From the NCBI GenBank assembly GCA_964503085.1, contig CAZCYQ010000012.1, forward strand, positions 6,842-70,841: a DNA stretch of 64,000 nucleotides, written 5' to 3'. This document shows, piece by piece, positions 1 through 8,881 of this stretch. The notes under the pieces are model-generated. The model searched no databases. It was not told where the DNA came from and was given only the letters and a program-made list of their open reading frames with translations. Each line of letters starts with the position of its first letter. Position 1 is the stretch's first letter. Position numbers and translations under genes: made by a program. Source of the DNA: Bin80 sp964503085 (GTDB lineage Bacteria > Bacteroidota > Rhodothermia > Rhodothermales > Bin80).

Positions 1-514
1 TTACGCGAAGGATATGATCCAAAGCCGACTGAATTGCCGTGCCCGCAGAGCTGGGCTCGTGCGCAAACAGGTCACGTATCAGGCGTAATACGTGCCGTCG
101 TCCGCTTTTTGGGGGCACAAAGAGTTCAACCTGATCAGAGAATAACAATAGGCCAACCTTATCATTGTTCTTTATGGCACTGAACCCCAAGATTGCACAG
201 ATCTCTGCGGCGATCTCCCGTTTGAATTTGTCACGGCTGCCAAAATCACTGGAGCCAGAGATATCTACAACAAGCAACAGTGTCTGTTCTCGCTCTTCCT
301 CAAAAATCTTGACGAAGGTATCTCCGGTGCGTGCAGTCACATTCCAGTCAATCGTTCGAATATCATCCCCAAACTGATAGGGGCGTACTTCCGAGAATTC
401 AATGCCACGCCCCTTGAAGGCTGAGTGGTATTCTCCACCAAAAACGTTGTTAACCAAGCCTTTAGTACGAATTTCAATTCGCCGAATTTTGGCGAACAAT
501 TCTCGTGGGATCAT
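1..514 (-). CDS. DUF58 domain protein (3' end outside window)
   Basis: The first 171 codons of a minus-strand gene are visible, starting at ATG 514 (MIPRELFAKIRRIEI) and open to the window edge. The DUF58 signature is clear: a region reading EVRPYQFGDDIR followed by TIDWNVTARTG, then a VWA-like metal-site motif VVDISGSS. DUF58 proteins usually sit beside MoxR-type AAA ATPases and Bat/VWA membrane proteins, as part of a chaperone-like or envelope-stress module; those partners would lie beyond the left edge. No convincing Shine-Dalgarno precedes the ATG. The family assignment is firm, the precise role is not known for the family. Confidence 0.9.
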   Translation of the reverse strand, partial: MIPRELFAKIRRIEIRTKGLVNNVFGGEYHSAFKGRGIEFSEVRPYQFGDDIRTIDWNVTARTGDTFVKIFEEEREQTLLLVVDISGSSDFGSRDKFKREIAAEICAILGFSAIKNNDKVGLLLFSDQVELFVPPKSGRRHVLRLIRDLFAHEPSSAGTAIQSALDHILRV

Positions 515-665
515 GGGAGGCCAAAACACACAGGGCGGGTAAAAACGATTTTAGAGGGAAAATGTTGAACCGGGCTGCAGGATGGTGCGCACCCCGGGAA
601 TCCTAGTGGGATCTATGACGTTCCAGCCGCTGGTATTGTCGTAACCAAAATTTGTCTACTCAGAA

Positions 666-1253
666 ATGAAAACACGCTTGCTCCTTTGCGTCTCGCTCTG
701 CATGCTGGCTTTCTCAGGACCCACTGAGGATCCGTCATCTTGGTCAATTGATGCGGTACACTCCAATGTTGGGTTCAAGGTGCGTCACCTGGGGATCTCC
801 AACGTTCGGGGTGAATTTCTTAATTATGATGCAGAAATTCTTATGGACGGTACTGATTTGAGTACCCTGACAGTCAGCGCTACGATTGAGGCAGGCAGTA
901 TCGACACCGGTAATGATCGTCGAGACGGTCACTTGCGGTCGGATGATTTTTTTGGAGCTGAGGAATTCCCGAATATAACCTTCACCAGTACAGAAGTAAC
1001 CAACATTGAGGGCAGTAACTTTCATTTAGTTGGTGATCTTACGATCAGAGATGTTACCCAGTCGGTTGCGCTGGAGAGTGAGTTTCTGGGAACGAGCAAG
1101 ATGGGGGACTCTGAGCGCGCTGGGTTTGAGGCACGCACGACAATTAATCGTAAGGATTACAATCTGTCGTGGGATCAATTGACCGAGGCCGGAGGGTTTA
1201 TCGTGGGGCACAATGTGGAGATCATACTGGAACTGGAAGTCATAAAGGACTAA
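666..1253 (+). CDS. YceI family periplasmic lipocalin-like protein
   Basis: 195 residues with an N-terminal signal peptide (MKTRLLLCVSLCMLAFSG) and the YceI fold pattern: WSIDAVHSNVGFKVRHLGISNVRGEF at the mature N-terminus (about residues 26-51), the DGHLRSDDFF segment near the middle, and GHNVEIILELE at the C-terminus. YceI proteins bind isoprenoid/polyprenyl-type lipids and are secreted or periplasmic. Length matches the family (about 190). It is divergent from the DUF58 gene and 11 bp upstream of purQ, so it may be co-transcribed with purQ. Substrate is unknown. Confidence 0.9.
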   Translation: MKTRLLLCVSLCMLAFSGPTEDPSSWSIDAVHSNVGFKVRHLGISNVRGEFLNYDAEILMDGTDLSTLTVSATIEAGSIDTGNDRRDGHLRSDDFFGAEEFPNITFTSTEVTNIEGSNFHLVGDLTIRDVTQSVALESEFLGTSKMGDSERAGFEARTTINRKDYNLSWDQLTEAGGFIVGHNVEIILELEVIKD

Positions 1254-1264
1254 TCCGAAAATCG

Positions 1265-1948
1265 ATGCGTGTAGGCGTCATTGTTTTTCCGGGCTCAAAC
1301 TGTGACCACGACGCTTACCACGTTGCGCGGCATGTCTTTGGCCTCGAAACCAGGTTTATCTGGCATAAGGAACGGGAATTACCGCCTGTAGACCTGGTTA
1401 TTGTGCCGGGCGGTTTTTCCTATGGAGATTACTTGCGGGCTGGGGCGGTTGCCCGTTTTTCGCTGATAATGGACAGCGTCGTACGCTTTGCTGAGCGTGG
1501 TGGCCTTGTCCTGGGTATCTGCAACGGTTTTCAGGTTCTGTGTGAATGTGGACTCCTGCCCGGTGCATTGCTTCGTAATGCATCCGTTCGATTTGCCTGC
1601 ACATGGGTTCATTTGCGAATAGATAACGCAGAGGTACCCTATACACGCAATGCTGAATTGGGGCAGGTTTTACGGATTCCAATAGCTCATGGTGAAGGTA
1701 ACTACTACGCGGAGGCATCCGAGTTGGTAGAGCTGGAGCGTAATGGACAGGTTGTGTTCCGATATACGTCACCGGCCGGTGAGGTCACACCGGATTCCAA
1801 TCCCAATGGTTCTGCCAACAACATCGCGGGCATAGTAAACAGGAATGGAAACGTGCTCGGCATGATGCCTCACCCTGAGCGAGCTGCAGAAGACGCCCTC
1901 GGCAGTCGGGACGGTGCAGTACTTTTCCGAAGCCTGCTGCAAATCTAA
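1265..1948 (+). CDS. purQ: Phosphoribosylformylglycinamidine synthase subunit PurQ
   Basis: 227 residues. Class I glutamine amidotransferase subunit that supplies ammonia to PurL in step four of de novo purine synthesis, in the cytosol. The N-terminus VGVIVFPGSNCDHD is the family signature, the nucleophile is Cys86 in GICNGFQVL, and the catalytic His-Glu pair is in MMPHPERAAE near the C-terminus. The frame is open upstream to 1169, but that extension overlaps yceI and shows no family similarity, so ATG 1265 is chosen. The rhomboid gene follows after 3 bp. No purL or purS is visible here. Confidence 0.97.
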   Translation: MRVGVIVFPGSNCDHDAYHVARHVFGLETRFIWHKERELPPVDLVIVPGGFSYGDYLRAGAVARFSLIMDSVVRFAERGGLVLGICNGFQVLCECGLLPGALLRNASVRFACTWVHLRIDNAEVPYTRNAELGQVLRIPIAHGEGNYYAEASELVELERNGQVVFRYTSPAGEVTPDSNPNGSANNIAGIVNRNGNVLGMMPHPERAAEDALGSRDGAVLFRSLLQI

Positions 1949-1951
1949 TCC

Positions 1952-2557
1952 ATGGGATTGCTCGGATCAGGTTCGCCCGTGACAGTATTGCTTCTCGTTG
2001 CTATTGTTATGGTAAGCGGCTTTGCACTCTTTGCCGACCCGACGCTGATTGACCGTCTGGGATTTAGGCCTACCCGGGTGGCAAAGGAGCCATACCGCTA
2101 TATCACCGGTGGTTTTGTGCATGTTTCGCTCACGCATCTGGCATTCAATGCGATCACATTGTTCTTCTTCGGGCCAGTACTGGAGGCGCGTATGGGAAGC
2201 ACGGATTATCTGATTTTGTATGTGGGAGCACTCTTGTCTGCACATGCATTGACACATTTCCAGCATCGGGGAAACAGTTCGTATAATGCGGTTGGGGCGA
2301 GTGGGGCCATAAGTGGTGTACTCTTCTGTTATGTACTGTTTGCTCCGTATGATCGGATCTATATTTTTGCAGCGTTGCCTGTCCCGGCGGTGATTTTTGC
2401 ATTCCTGTTTGTAGCGGGAAGCATTTATGCGATGAAAAGCGGGAGATCATTCGGGATTGCCCACGAGGCTCACCTAGGGGGCGCAATAGGTGGGTTGCTC
2501 CTCGCAATAATATTGGAACCGGGCATACTTCCCCGTTTTTTTGACCAGCTAATTTAA
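1952..2557 (+). CDS. Rhomboid family intramembrane serine protease
   Basis: 201 residues, hydrophobic, with about six predicted membrane segments. The catalytic serine sits in the GASG motif (Ser117) and the histidine in HEAHLGGA (about His174). An HLAFNAI segment (His62, Asn66) matches the usual H-x3-N element of the second transmembrane helix. Rhomboids cleave transmembrane substrates within the inner membrane; the substrate is unknown. The start is 3 bp after the purQ stop, so it is probably translated from the same mRNA. Both catalytic residues are present, so it is probably active. Confidence 0.92.
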   Translation: MGLLGSGSPVTVLLLVAIVMVSGFALFADPTLIDRLGFRPTRVAKEPYRYITGGFVHVSLTHLAFNAITLFFFGPVLEARMGSTDYLILYVGALLSAHALTHFQHRGNSSYNAVGASGAISGVLFCYVLFAPYDRIYIFAALPVPAVIFAFLFVAGSIYAMKSGRSFGIAHEAHLGGAIGGLLLAIILEPGILPRFFDQLI

Positions 2558-2816
2558 GCCACGTATGAATGAGTTGGCGCTGGACACCTAAATAGGAATC
2601 TGCAGGGCTTGTCTAGATTACCCAGAGCTGAGCTACATGTGCTGTGAGCGCCACTGTGCAAACTTGTGCGACCATGACTAGGTATACAAGTCGCTAGGTT
2701 AAGGATCGCGGTAAGTTTCCGAAGAAGGTTGTATTTGGTTTTTGTATTGTAACGATTCCAAGGTGCGGTCGAATGTTGAATATTGCTTATAACTCTCCTT
2801 ATCGTCTATCTCGGTT

Positions 2817-3848
2817 ATGAAATCATCTGTTGCAATCGGTATTCTTGTTTTGGCGGTAGTAGGCTGCTCTTCAGCTGTTGAGGAAGAACCGTACCAGGCT
2901 TGCCATTTTGACCGCAAGGCCACCGGGCACCAGGTCATTGGCTTTTATCCTGGTTACAAGCATGATGTATTACCCATATCCCAAATAAGGTGGGATATGC
3001 TTACGCGTGTGATCTATGCGTTTGCGATACCGAGAACTGACGGATCGCTTGATGTCGGGGATCTTTCCCGACTAGACTCATTGGTCCAGACAGCCCACGC
3101 AAATGGAGTTGAAGTCTATGTTTCGGTAGGCGGAGGTTCAGGCTCGTCAAATTTTCCAGTTTTTGCGGTGAATGAAAGTGCTCGAGGAAGTTTTGTGCGT
3201 ACCGTGAGGCAGTTCTTGGCGGAAAACTGCCTCGATGGGGTTGATATTGACTGGGAAGCATGGAATAAAGATGATGCCAATAATCCGATAGCCTCGGAAA
3301 AGGCTGCCTTTATGTCATTGATGAAAGAGCTCCGAAGCGAGCTGGACAGCTGGGGAATATCACTTGATGTTTACCCAGGAGACTGGTACGGCAGGCATTA
3401 TGATGAAGTGTATCCGCTGGTTGATTATGTGCATGTGATGGGATACGATTTTTCTGGGCCATGGTCCGCACCAGGTCCCCATTCTTCTTTTGATCAAGCC
3501 ATCGGGAGGGGGGCAGATGCTTCTGCAACCGGTCTGGCCTACTGGGTCAACTACCGTCAATGGCCCTCGAACAAGATTATCCTCGGTATGCCGTTTTATG
3601 GAAGGGATTTTGATATCAATGGAGGCACAGGTGTTGCATACCGTGACATTGTTGCGCGATATCCGAATGCTCCTAGTACAGACCGCATCGAGAATATTTA
3701 CTATAACGGTAGGCAGACTATTGCTGACAAGACGCAATACGTAGTGGAGAATGGTTTTCCTGGTGTGATGATTTGGGAAATCGCACACGATACACGTGAC
3801 CCTGTGACCAGCCTGCTGCAGGTCATCAATGATACAGTAAGCCAGTGA
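2817..3848 (+). CDS. Glycoside hydrolase family 18 (chitinase-like) lipoprotein
   Basis: 343 residues. A lipoprotein signal peptide ends in AVVGC (lipobox, Cys17), so the enzyme is expected to be membrane anchored. The GH18 barrel begins near residue 38 (HQVIGFYPGYKHD) and carries the catalytic DxxDxDxE motif as DGVDIDWE (Asp140 to the acid Glu147). Other family signs are the SVGGGSG strand, the MGYDFSGPW strand and a late GVMIWEIAHD strand. GH18 enzymes cut beta-1,4-GlcNAc polymers such as chitin or act on related glycans; the substrate is not decidable. No carbohydrate-binding module is present. Confidence 0.92.
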   Translation: MKSSVAIGILVLAVVGCSSAVEEEPYQACHFDRKATGHQVIGFYPGYKHDVLPISQIRWDMLTRVIYAFAIPRTDGSLDVGDLSRLDSLVQTAHANGVEVYVSVGGGSGSSNFPVFAVNESARGSFVRTVRQFLAENCLDGVDIDWEAWNKDDANNPIASEKAAFMSLMKELRSELDSWGISLDVYPGDWYGRHYDEVYPLVDYVHVMGYDFSGPWSAPGPHSSFDQAIGRGADASATGLAYWVNYRQWPSNKIILGMPFYGRDFDINGGTGVAYRDIVARYPNAPSTDRIENIYYNGRQTIADKTQYVVENGFPGVMIWEIAHDTRDPVTSLLQVINDTVSQ

Positions 3849-3970
3849 TTGTCTTGCGTGCGTTAAAGCAGAGATTCGTGTAAGCTGACGACAAGAAAGT
3901 TGTGGGAATCTGGACCTAGATTTTACCTGCTGTATTCCCCCAAATTCAGATACAATCCCCTTCCAAAAAC

Positions 3971-4528
3971 TTGAGCAACATGAGGCTGTTTGTTTCCAGA
4001 CGCGAGCGCTGGCTTTGGGCTTGTGCTGTGTTGGTCGTATCAGTAGTCTACTTGACGCTTGGCGTGGTGAGGGATCTGCTTCAGCCGCTAGTAGCCAGCG
4101 GGTGGGGGCCGTGGCTGTTTCTGTCAGGCTGTTTTCTGGTTTTGGTTTTCGTACTGACGCAAGGCATGACCATTCTGCCGAGATGGCCAGAGATCGTCGC
4201 TGGAGTGGGGATCGCTGTGGTCTATGGTTTTGCACTCACGAGCATTGCAAAGCCAGAGGAACGGATGCATCTGATCATATATGGCATCATTGCCCTGCTT
4301 ATTTATGCAGCGCTACTGGAGAGATCTGCATTTGGTCGGAATATTTTCGCGAGCTCCGTAGTCGTCGTTATAGCTACGACTATTCTCGGTTTGGTAGATG
4401 AGTGTCTCCAACTGGCGCTACCGGATCGTGTATTTGATGTACGGGATATATTCTACGACGCGCTAGCAGCTGCCATGGCAGTGATGGCCAATGCATCACT
4501 GCGTTGGGCGAGAGTACTGTTCCGGTAG
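3971..4528 (+). CDS. VanZ-like membrane protein
   Basis: 185 residues (TTG start at 3971; an ATG at 3980 is equally possible, and neither has a clear ribosome binding site). There are about five hydrophobic helices. The pattern LVDECLQLALPDRVFDVRDIFYDALAAAMA near the C-terminus is the VanZ-like signature (DE-x-LQ, R-x2-D-x2-D). VanZ proteins are small membrane proteins first linked to teicoplanin resistance, but most are of unknown function. It stands alone between the GH18 gene and the convergent lipid cluster. Family assignment is good, function is open. Confidence 0.75.
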   Translation: MSNMRLFVSRRERWLWACAVLVVSVVYLTLGVVRDLLQPLVASGWGPWLFLSGCFLVLVFVLTQGMTILPRWPEIVAGVGIAVVYGFALTSIAKPEERMHLIIYGIIALLIYAALLERSAFGRNIFASSVVVVIATTILGLVDECLQLALPDRVFDVRDIFYDALAAAMAVMANASLRWARVLFR

Positions 4529-4628
4529 ACTTGAAGTACTGCACTGCTTTGCCGGTGTAGGGGAGCAACCGACAGGGCTCGGTCACAACGATCCTCAACA
4601 GTGGTGTTACGACTGTGCGACCATTATC

Positions 4629-5774
4629 TCAACCAAGAGATGTTTCAAGGATGGCATATTCTTTATCCACGACCGCATTGATGGAGCTTAGCAGGTTTTT
4701 GAGAACATGATTGTTGTCGAGAACCCAACTGGTCTCGCAGCTTTGGTAGCCATAGCTCGGACCTCGTTCCATCGTCTCAAGAACCGGAATTACGTCAAGG
4801 GCACGGCCCTGATATGCCTTACGTACTCCCATGAGGGGCATACGAACATTGCTTACGCCGGCGAATTTTGTCAAAATCAGCAGCTTAGCTAAGCCGAATG
4901 GCAATAACCGACCATTCGTGAGTCGCTGAAGTGCAGGATTGATGTCGGGTAGACAAACTGTAAATCCTACCGGCTTGCTATTAAGTTCGACAAAAAAGCA
5001 AATCCTTGGATCTACGATTGTCTTCATTGCCTTGGCTAGATGTACAAACTCGTTATCCGTGATAGGGACAAACCCCCAATTGTCAGACCAGGCGTCATTG
5101 TATATCTCCCTTATCGTTGCCACGTCTTCGTCAAAGCGGGACATATCAAGCGTACGCAATGAGAGACCCGGATTACGCCGATGAACGATAGCAGCACCGC
5201 GTCTCATGCGGTCAATTGCAACGTGCTTGCGGTGAATGTAGTATGCCCATGTAGTCATGACGCGTACTAGTCCCCAGCGCTCCAGGTAGTCCTTGTAGTA
5301 TGGAGGGTTGTAGGTCATCATGATTGCGGGCACCCGGTCGAATCCGTCAACCAGGAGGCCGGTAGGGTCATTCAAGGATGGGTTAACCGGTCCGCGCATT
5401 GTATGCATTCCCTGCTCTCGAAGCCAGGCTGCTGCTGCATCCAGGAGTGCGGCGGCGGTTTCGAAGCTCTCTTCGGTTTCGAAGAACCCAAAAAAGCCGG
5501 CCTCATCGTCGTGAGTTTCCAGATGCATACCATTGACGATACTAGCGATTCGCCCCACGACCTTTCCGTCCGCACCGATTGCGAGGAACAGCTGCATCCG
5601 TCCATGCTCAAAGAATGGGTTTTTGCGCGGGTTTAGGACCTCAAACTGATCCATTCGAAGCGGGGGTACCCAGAACGGGTTGCTCCGGTGCAAGTCGTAC
5701 GGGAATTGAACAAAACGTCGCAGGTCCCGCCGCGATTTGACCGGGCGAACCACACTTGAGTGTGTGCCTGACAT
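4629..5774 (-). CDS. GNAT-superfamily acyltransferase, candidate bacterial ceramide synthase
   Basis: 381 residues with N-terminal SRRDLRRFVQFPYDLHR and FWVPPLRMD segments, a GNAT-like core (VVGRIASIVN, then FFGFFE) and a conserved MRGPVNPSLNDPTGLLVDGF block. The gene begins 4 bp after the SPT-like gene, on the same strand, which implies co-translation. Caulobacter-type bacterial ceramide synthases are GNAT-like proteins of about this length, and the pairing with an SPT suggests this protein N-acylates the sphingoid (or sulfonolipid) base. The GNAT call is fairly safe; the ceramide-synthase role is inferred from the neighbour and the family. Confidence 0.7.
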   Translation of the reverse strand: MSGTHSSVVRPVKSRRDLRRFVQFPYDLHRSNPFWVPPLRMDQFEVLNPRKNPFFEHGRMQLFLAIGADGKVVGRIASIVNGMHLETHDDEAGFFGFFETEESFETAAALLDAAAAWLREQGMHTMRGPVNPSLNDPTGLLVDGFDRVPAIMMTYNPPYYKDYLERWGLVRVMTTWAYYIHRKHVAIDRMRRGAAIVHRRNPGLSLRTLDMSRFDEDVATIREIYNDAWSDNWGFVPITDNEFVHLAKAMKTIVDPRICFFVELNSKPVGFTVCLPDINPALQRLTNGRLLPFGLAKLLILTKFAGVSNVRMPLMGVRKAYQGRALDVIPVLETMERGPSYGYQSCETSWVLDNNHVLKNLLSSINAVVDKEYAILETSLG

Positions 5775-5778
5775 ACTC

Positions 5779-7038
5779 CTATACCACAGAGCTGGCCAAC
5801 ACTCCGTGCTTGCGGCCTACGCGACAGAATGCATCAAGGATGAAGTCCAAATCCTCATCAGTGTGCGTCGCCATATAAGATGTACGCATGATTGTAAGGC
5901 CGCGCGGCACAGCACCGCGCCACGGTACGATTGGATTCACGAAGATACCTGCTTCCAGCAAGTCAGTCCAGAACTGGAATGCGGACATCATCTCGTTGCC
6001 GACTACTACGGGGATGATAGGGGCTTCACTAGTCCACACATCAAAGCCAGCGTCACGGAAGCCCTCCCGCATATAGTGCGAAATCTGCCACAGCCGTTCA
6101 AGCCGCCAGGTCTCTTCCTGAAGAATTTCCAGGCACTTGAGCACGGTTGCGACAGTACTGGGTGGCATAGACGCACTGAAGATATGCGCAGGCGCCATGT
6201 GCCGGATATACTCAATTACATCAAGATCTCCGGTTGCAAACCCGCCCAGCGAGGAGAAACTCTTTGAGAATGTCCCTGTGGTCAGAGGTACTTCTTTGTT
6301 CAATCCAAAATAGGCAGCAGAGCCCCGTCCGCCCGGGCCAATCACCCCCACCGCATGGGCATCGTCCAACATCAGCGCGGCGTCAAACTCGTTTGCAAGT
6401 TTGATCAGCTCGGGTATTGGGGCAATTCGTCCACTCATGGAGAACACACCGTCGGTGACGATGAGTTTGTCAGATTCCGGCCTTTCTGCGTCGGCCTTCT
6501 CGAGAAGACGACGCAAATGTGCCATATTAAAATGCCGGTAACGCCATGTGTCGGCTGCACTCACCTGAGTGCCGGCCACAATGCAGGCATGGTTCTCTTT
6601 GTCCGAGAATATCAGATCGTTTTTAGACGTGATTCCCTGAATCACGCCCATGTTCGTCATGTACCCCGTTGAAAACAGAACACACGCCTCTTTTTGCATA
6701 AAGGCGGCCAGCCGAGCTTCCAGTTCGAGGTGTATATCCAGCGTACCGTTTAAAAATCGACTGCCCGTGCAACCGGTCCCATATCGGGCAATTGCATCAT
6801 TGGCAGCTTCCTTAACACGTGGATCACTGGTTAACCCCAGATAATTATTTGATCCAGCCATGATGAGTTCACGGCCGTCAATGAATGCCCTCGTCCCCTC
6901 ACTGCGCGAAATTGCACGGAAATAGGGATACAGATTGGCCCTTTTTGCCTCATTGATCAAGGCCCCGGGTGCCATGAAGGCCCGTGTTTTCCCAAATATA
7001 GCGGGCTCTGCTGGCAGTACTTCGTCCGGGTCAATCAT
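5779..7038 (-). CDS. Serine palmitoyltransferase-like alpha-oxoamine synthase
   Basis: 419 residues, PLP-dependent fold type I. Motifs include NNYLGL, GTGCTGSRFLNGTLDIH (typical of SPT rather than of BioF), DDAHAVGVIG and the PLP-lysine loop TGTFSKSFSSLGG. SPT condenses L-serine with a fatty acyl thioester to give 3-ketosphinganine. The close relative in Salinibacter-type and Alistipes bacteria uses cysteate to make sulfonolipids, and sequence reading alone cannot separate the two. It is followed by the GNAT acyltransferase and preceded on the same strand by a glycosyltransferase 76 bp away. BioF or Kbl are less likely because no biotin or threonine-degradation genes are nearby. Confidence 0.82.
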   Translation of the reverse strand: MIDPDEVLPAEPAIFGKTRAFMAPGALINEAKRANLYPYFRAISRSEGTRAFIDGRELIMAGSNNYLGLTSDPRVKEAANDAIARYGTGCTGSRFLNGTLDIHLELEARLAAFMQKEACVLFSTGYMTNMGVIQGITSKNDLIFSDKENHACIVAGTQVSAADTWRYRHFNMAHLRRLLEKADAERPESDKLIVTDGVFSMSGRIAPIPELIKLANEFDAALMLDDAHAVGVIGPGGRGSAAYFGLNKEVPLTTGTFSKSFSSLGGFATGDLDVIEYIRHMAPAHIFSASMPPSTVATVLKCLEILQEETWRLERLWQISHYMREGFRDAGFDVWTSEAPIIPVVVGNEMMSAFQFWTDLLEAGIFVNPIVPWRGAVPRGLTIMRTSYMATHTDEDLDFILDAFCRVGRKHGVLASSVV

Positions 7039-7114
7039 ACGGAGAGGAAATAAGGATTAGTCGAGGAATAGGTAATATACCTCAGCATATGGCAATGGCG
7101 TCTAGATTTGAATG

Positions 7115-8227
7115 TCAAGTATCGGCTGTCTGTGATTCAGGACGAAGGTGGGGCCAGGAAGTTGCAGATAGATGCAGTTCTTCTTCAATCAGGTCAATTG
7201 CCTCACTATTGCCGCGTACGTTCCATGAACGGTTCATGTTCGCCTTGGAATCAATGTACGCATGAAATTGCGCCAGATCATCTGCGGATATATTTCGACC
7301 AATTACGGCTTTTCCCAAGGCTTCTCGTTCGAGATAGATAGCGTTCAGTGTTTGTTCAAAGATACCACGATTAGGCACGACCATTAGCGGCTTCCCCAGA
7401 TAAAGTGATTCGCTGAGTAACGTGAATCCGGCTGTACACAATACGCCTCTGCAATCGGCTAGATCTTCCAGGAATTCTTCAACGCACGCAGGCTTAAAGG
7501 TAATGTTCGGGTAGCTGGAAGTGTACTCGGGTTTGGGGAAGTTATAAACGATGTAACGACGACCGTCCGCACGTAAATGCTCCAGGAGTGCCTTATTTCC
7601 CTCCGGCTGGTTGTAGTAGACCAGGATATGCTCTCCTTCAGTTGGTTCAATCTGGACGATTTCTGAGCGAATGATAGGAGGGACAATGGTCGTTATTTCT
7701 GGACGTTTCACTTCGGGATAGAAGAAAGACGACAACAGGAGTCTGTTGGGTGTGCGTGGTGCGACGATATTGATCACGATACGTGCTAGGTTGGCGTGAT
7801 ATTTGTGTCGGGTCGGGAGTGCATAGCAGGTTTCCGTGACAATTTGTTGGTGATTGAGCGAGATTACGGGGAGATCGAGAAGATTGGCTGCTCGCCAGGA
7901 AAATGCCTCAAAATCCGTGATGACCAAATCTGCCTTCCATTCACTGATTTGATCTGCGAGTTTGCGTACAATTTGATCCAGATTTCGGATTGACGGCCAA
8001 TTGGCCAAGAGAGTCGCCCGTGCCTGGATCGTATTGTTCCGCAGGACCGTTTGCAGTTGTCGCACAGGGATTACATTTTCTCCCTGGGCCTGCAAGATCT
8101 TCTGTGCTGCTCCGCCCCCGCAGAATCGCACACGATGCCCGCGTCCACGCAGCCCTTCGGCTACGGCCATGCCCCGAGAGGTATGACCACGTCCCTGTCC
8201 ACTAAGTGCGTAAATAATGCGTGCCAT
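7115..8227 (-). CDS. GT-B glycosyltransferase, MJ1255/UGT-like
   Basis: 370 residues. N-terminal MARIIYALSGQGRGHTSRGMAVAEGL is the glycine-rich loop of the MJ1255/VC2487 glycosyltransferase family. The C-terminal half has the nucleotide-sugar binding pattern GVLCTAGFTLLSESLYLGKPLMVVP, as in GT1/GT28 enzymes. No signal peptide or membrane span is visible, so it probably works at the cytosolic face of the membrane. It sits directly upstream of the SPT-like and GNAT genes on the same strand, which suggests headgroup glycosylation of the lipid they make; this is inference. Sugar donor unknown. Confidence 0.8.
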   Translation of the reverse strand: MARIIYALSGQGRGHTSRGMAVAEGLRGRGHRVRFCGGGAAQKILQAQGENVIPVRQLQTVLRNNTIQARATLLANWPSIRNLDQIVRKLADQISEWKADLVITDFEAFSWRAANLLDLPVISLNHQQIVTETCYALPTRHKYHANLARIVINIVAPRTPNRLLLSSFFYPEVKRPEITTIVPPIIRSEIVQIEPTEGEHILVYYNQPEGNKALLEHLRADGRRYIVYNFPKPEYTSSYPNITFKPACVEEFLEDLADCRGVLCTAGFTLLSESLYLGKPLMVVPNRGIFEQTLNAIYLEREALGKAVIGRNISADDLAQFHAYIDSKANMNRSWNVRGNSEAIDLIEEELHLSATSWPHLRPESQTADT

Positions 8228-8245
8228 ACCACAAAATGGTCAAGA

Positions 8246-8881
8246 TTACCAGATAATTGCAAGTCCGAATTGTTCTGGCCCTCCCACTACTCGAATGGTC
8301 AGCGACTCGTCTACGTCAAACTCAGCCAAATGTGCACTTACGTATGCATCCAGGATGGTGAGTCCATACCATGCGATGGTGCCGAAGTACAACAGGTCTC
8401 TATTGCGTCGCAGGTTATCCCGGTTAGTACGGAACTGAGGTTCCAGTCTGGCGCGACGTGCTGCGATCTCTTCTGGCATCAGGCTTGACTCGGGGTTTAG
8501 TCCTAGGTCGCGAATAAGCTTGGCATAGTCACTGGCATAGTGGGGGAATACGGGTATTCCATCCTGATTGGTGCGTGCGGTATAGAGATAGGCATGCCGG
8601 TAAAGCCGGTATCGCCTGTTAACCAAAAGGGCAGAACCGACGAGGGCGGCAATACCGACGTAAACAATGGGGACTTTATAGTACTCGCGGTTGTACAGCT
8701 GCCCCCACCCGGGTACTATAGCACGCCGCAGGGCTACGCTTGGATTTGGATGAACCAATACTGAATCCGCCATCAGGGTATCAGGCTGACCATGTGCAGA
8801 TGATGGGATTACCAGCAGAAGGGACAGGCCGAAAAGTGTGGAGGCTTTCAGTGTGGGATGAACCATTCTACTGGGTTGCAC
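8246..8881 (-). CDS. DUF5683 membrane protein
   Basis: 211 residues. An N-terminal signal or anchor (LFGLSLLLVIPSSAHGQ) is followed by the DUF5683 core: ALRRAIVPGWGQLYNREYYKVPIVYVGI, then a second hydrophobic segment near LYFGTIAWYGLTILDAYVSAHL. DUF5683 is a Bacteroidota family with no assigned function, commonly found just downstream of parB, as here. The frame overlaps the parB stop; a second ATG at 8866 begins one base after that stop (MVHPTLKAS) and may be the true start, giving 206 residues. Function unknown. Confidence 0.85.
   Translation of the reverse strand: MQPSRMVHPTLKASTLFGLSLLLVIPSSAHGQPDTLMADSVLVHPNPSVALRRAIVPGWGQLYNREYYKVPIVYVGIAALVGSALLVNRRYRLYRHAYLYTARTNQDGIPVFPHYASDYAKLIRDLGLNPESSLMPEEIAARRARLEPQFRTNRDNLRRNRDLLYFGTIAWYGLTILDAYVSAHLAEFDVDESLTIRVVGGPEQFGLAIIW

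Noticed and set aside
1169..1264. N-terminal extension of purQ by 32 codons
   Set aside because: It overlaps the end of yceI in another frame and does not resemble PurQ, whose normal N-terminus starts at MRVGVIVFPGSN.
3360..4235. A 291-codon open frame on the minus strand opposite the GH18 gene and the start of the VanZ-like gene
   Set aside because: It is antisense to a well-supported GH18 gene, has low-complexity, arginine- and serine-rich content with no family pattern, and crosses an intergenic gap.
5779..7038. bioF or kbl
   Set aside because: The GTGCTGSRFLNGTL segment and the neighbouring GNAT and glycosyltransferase genes favour an SPT-type enzyme, and no biotin or threonine genes are present.
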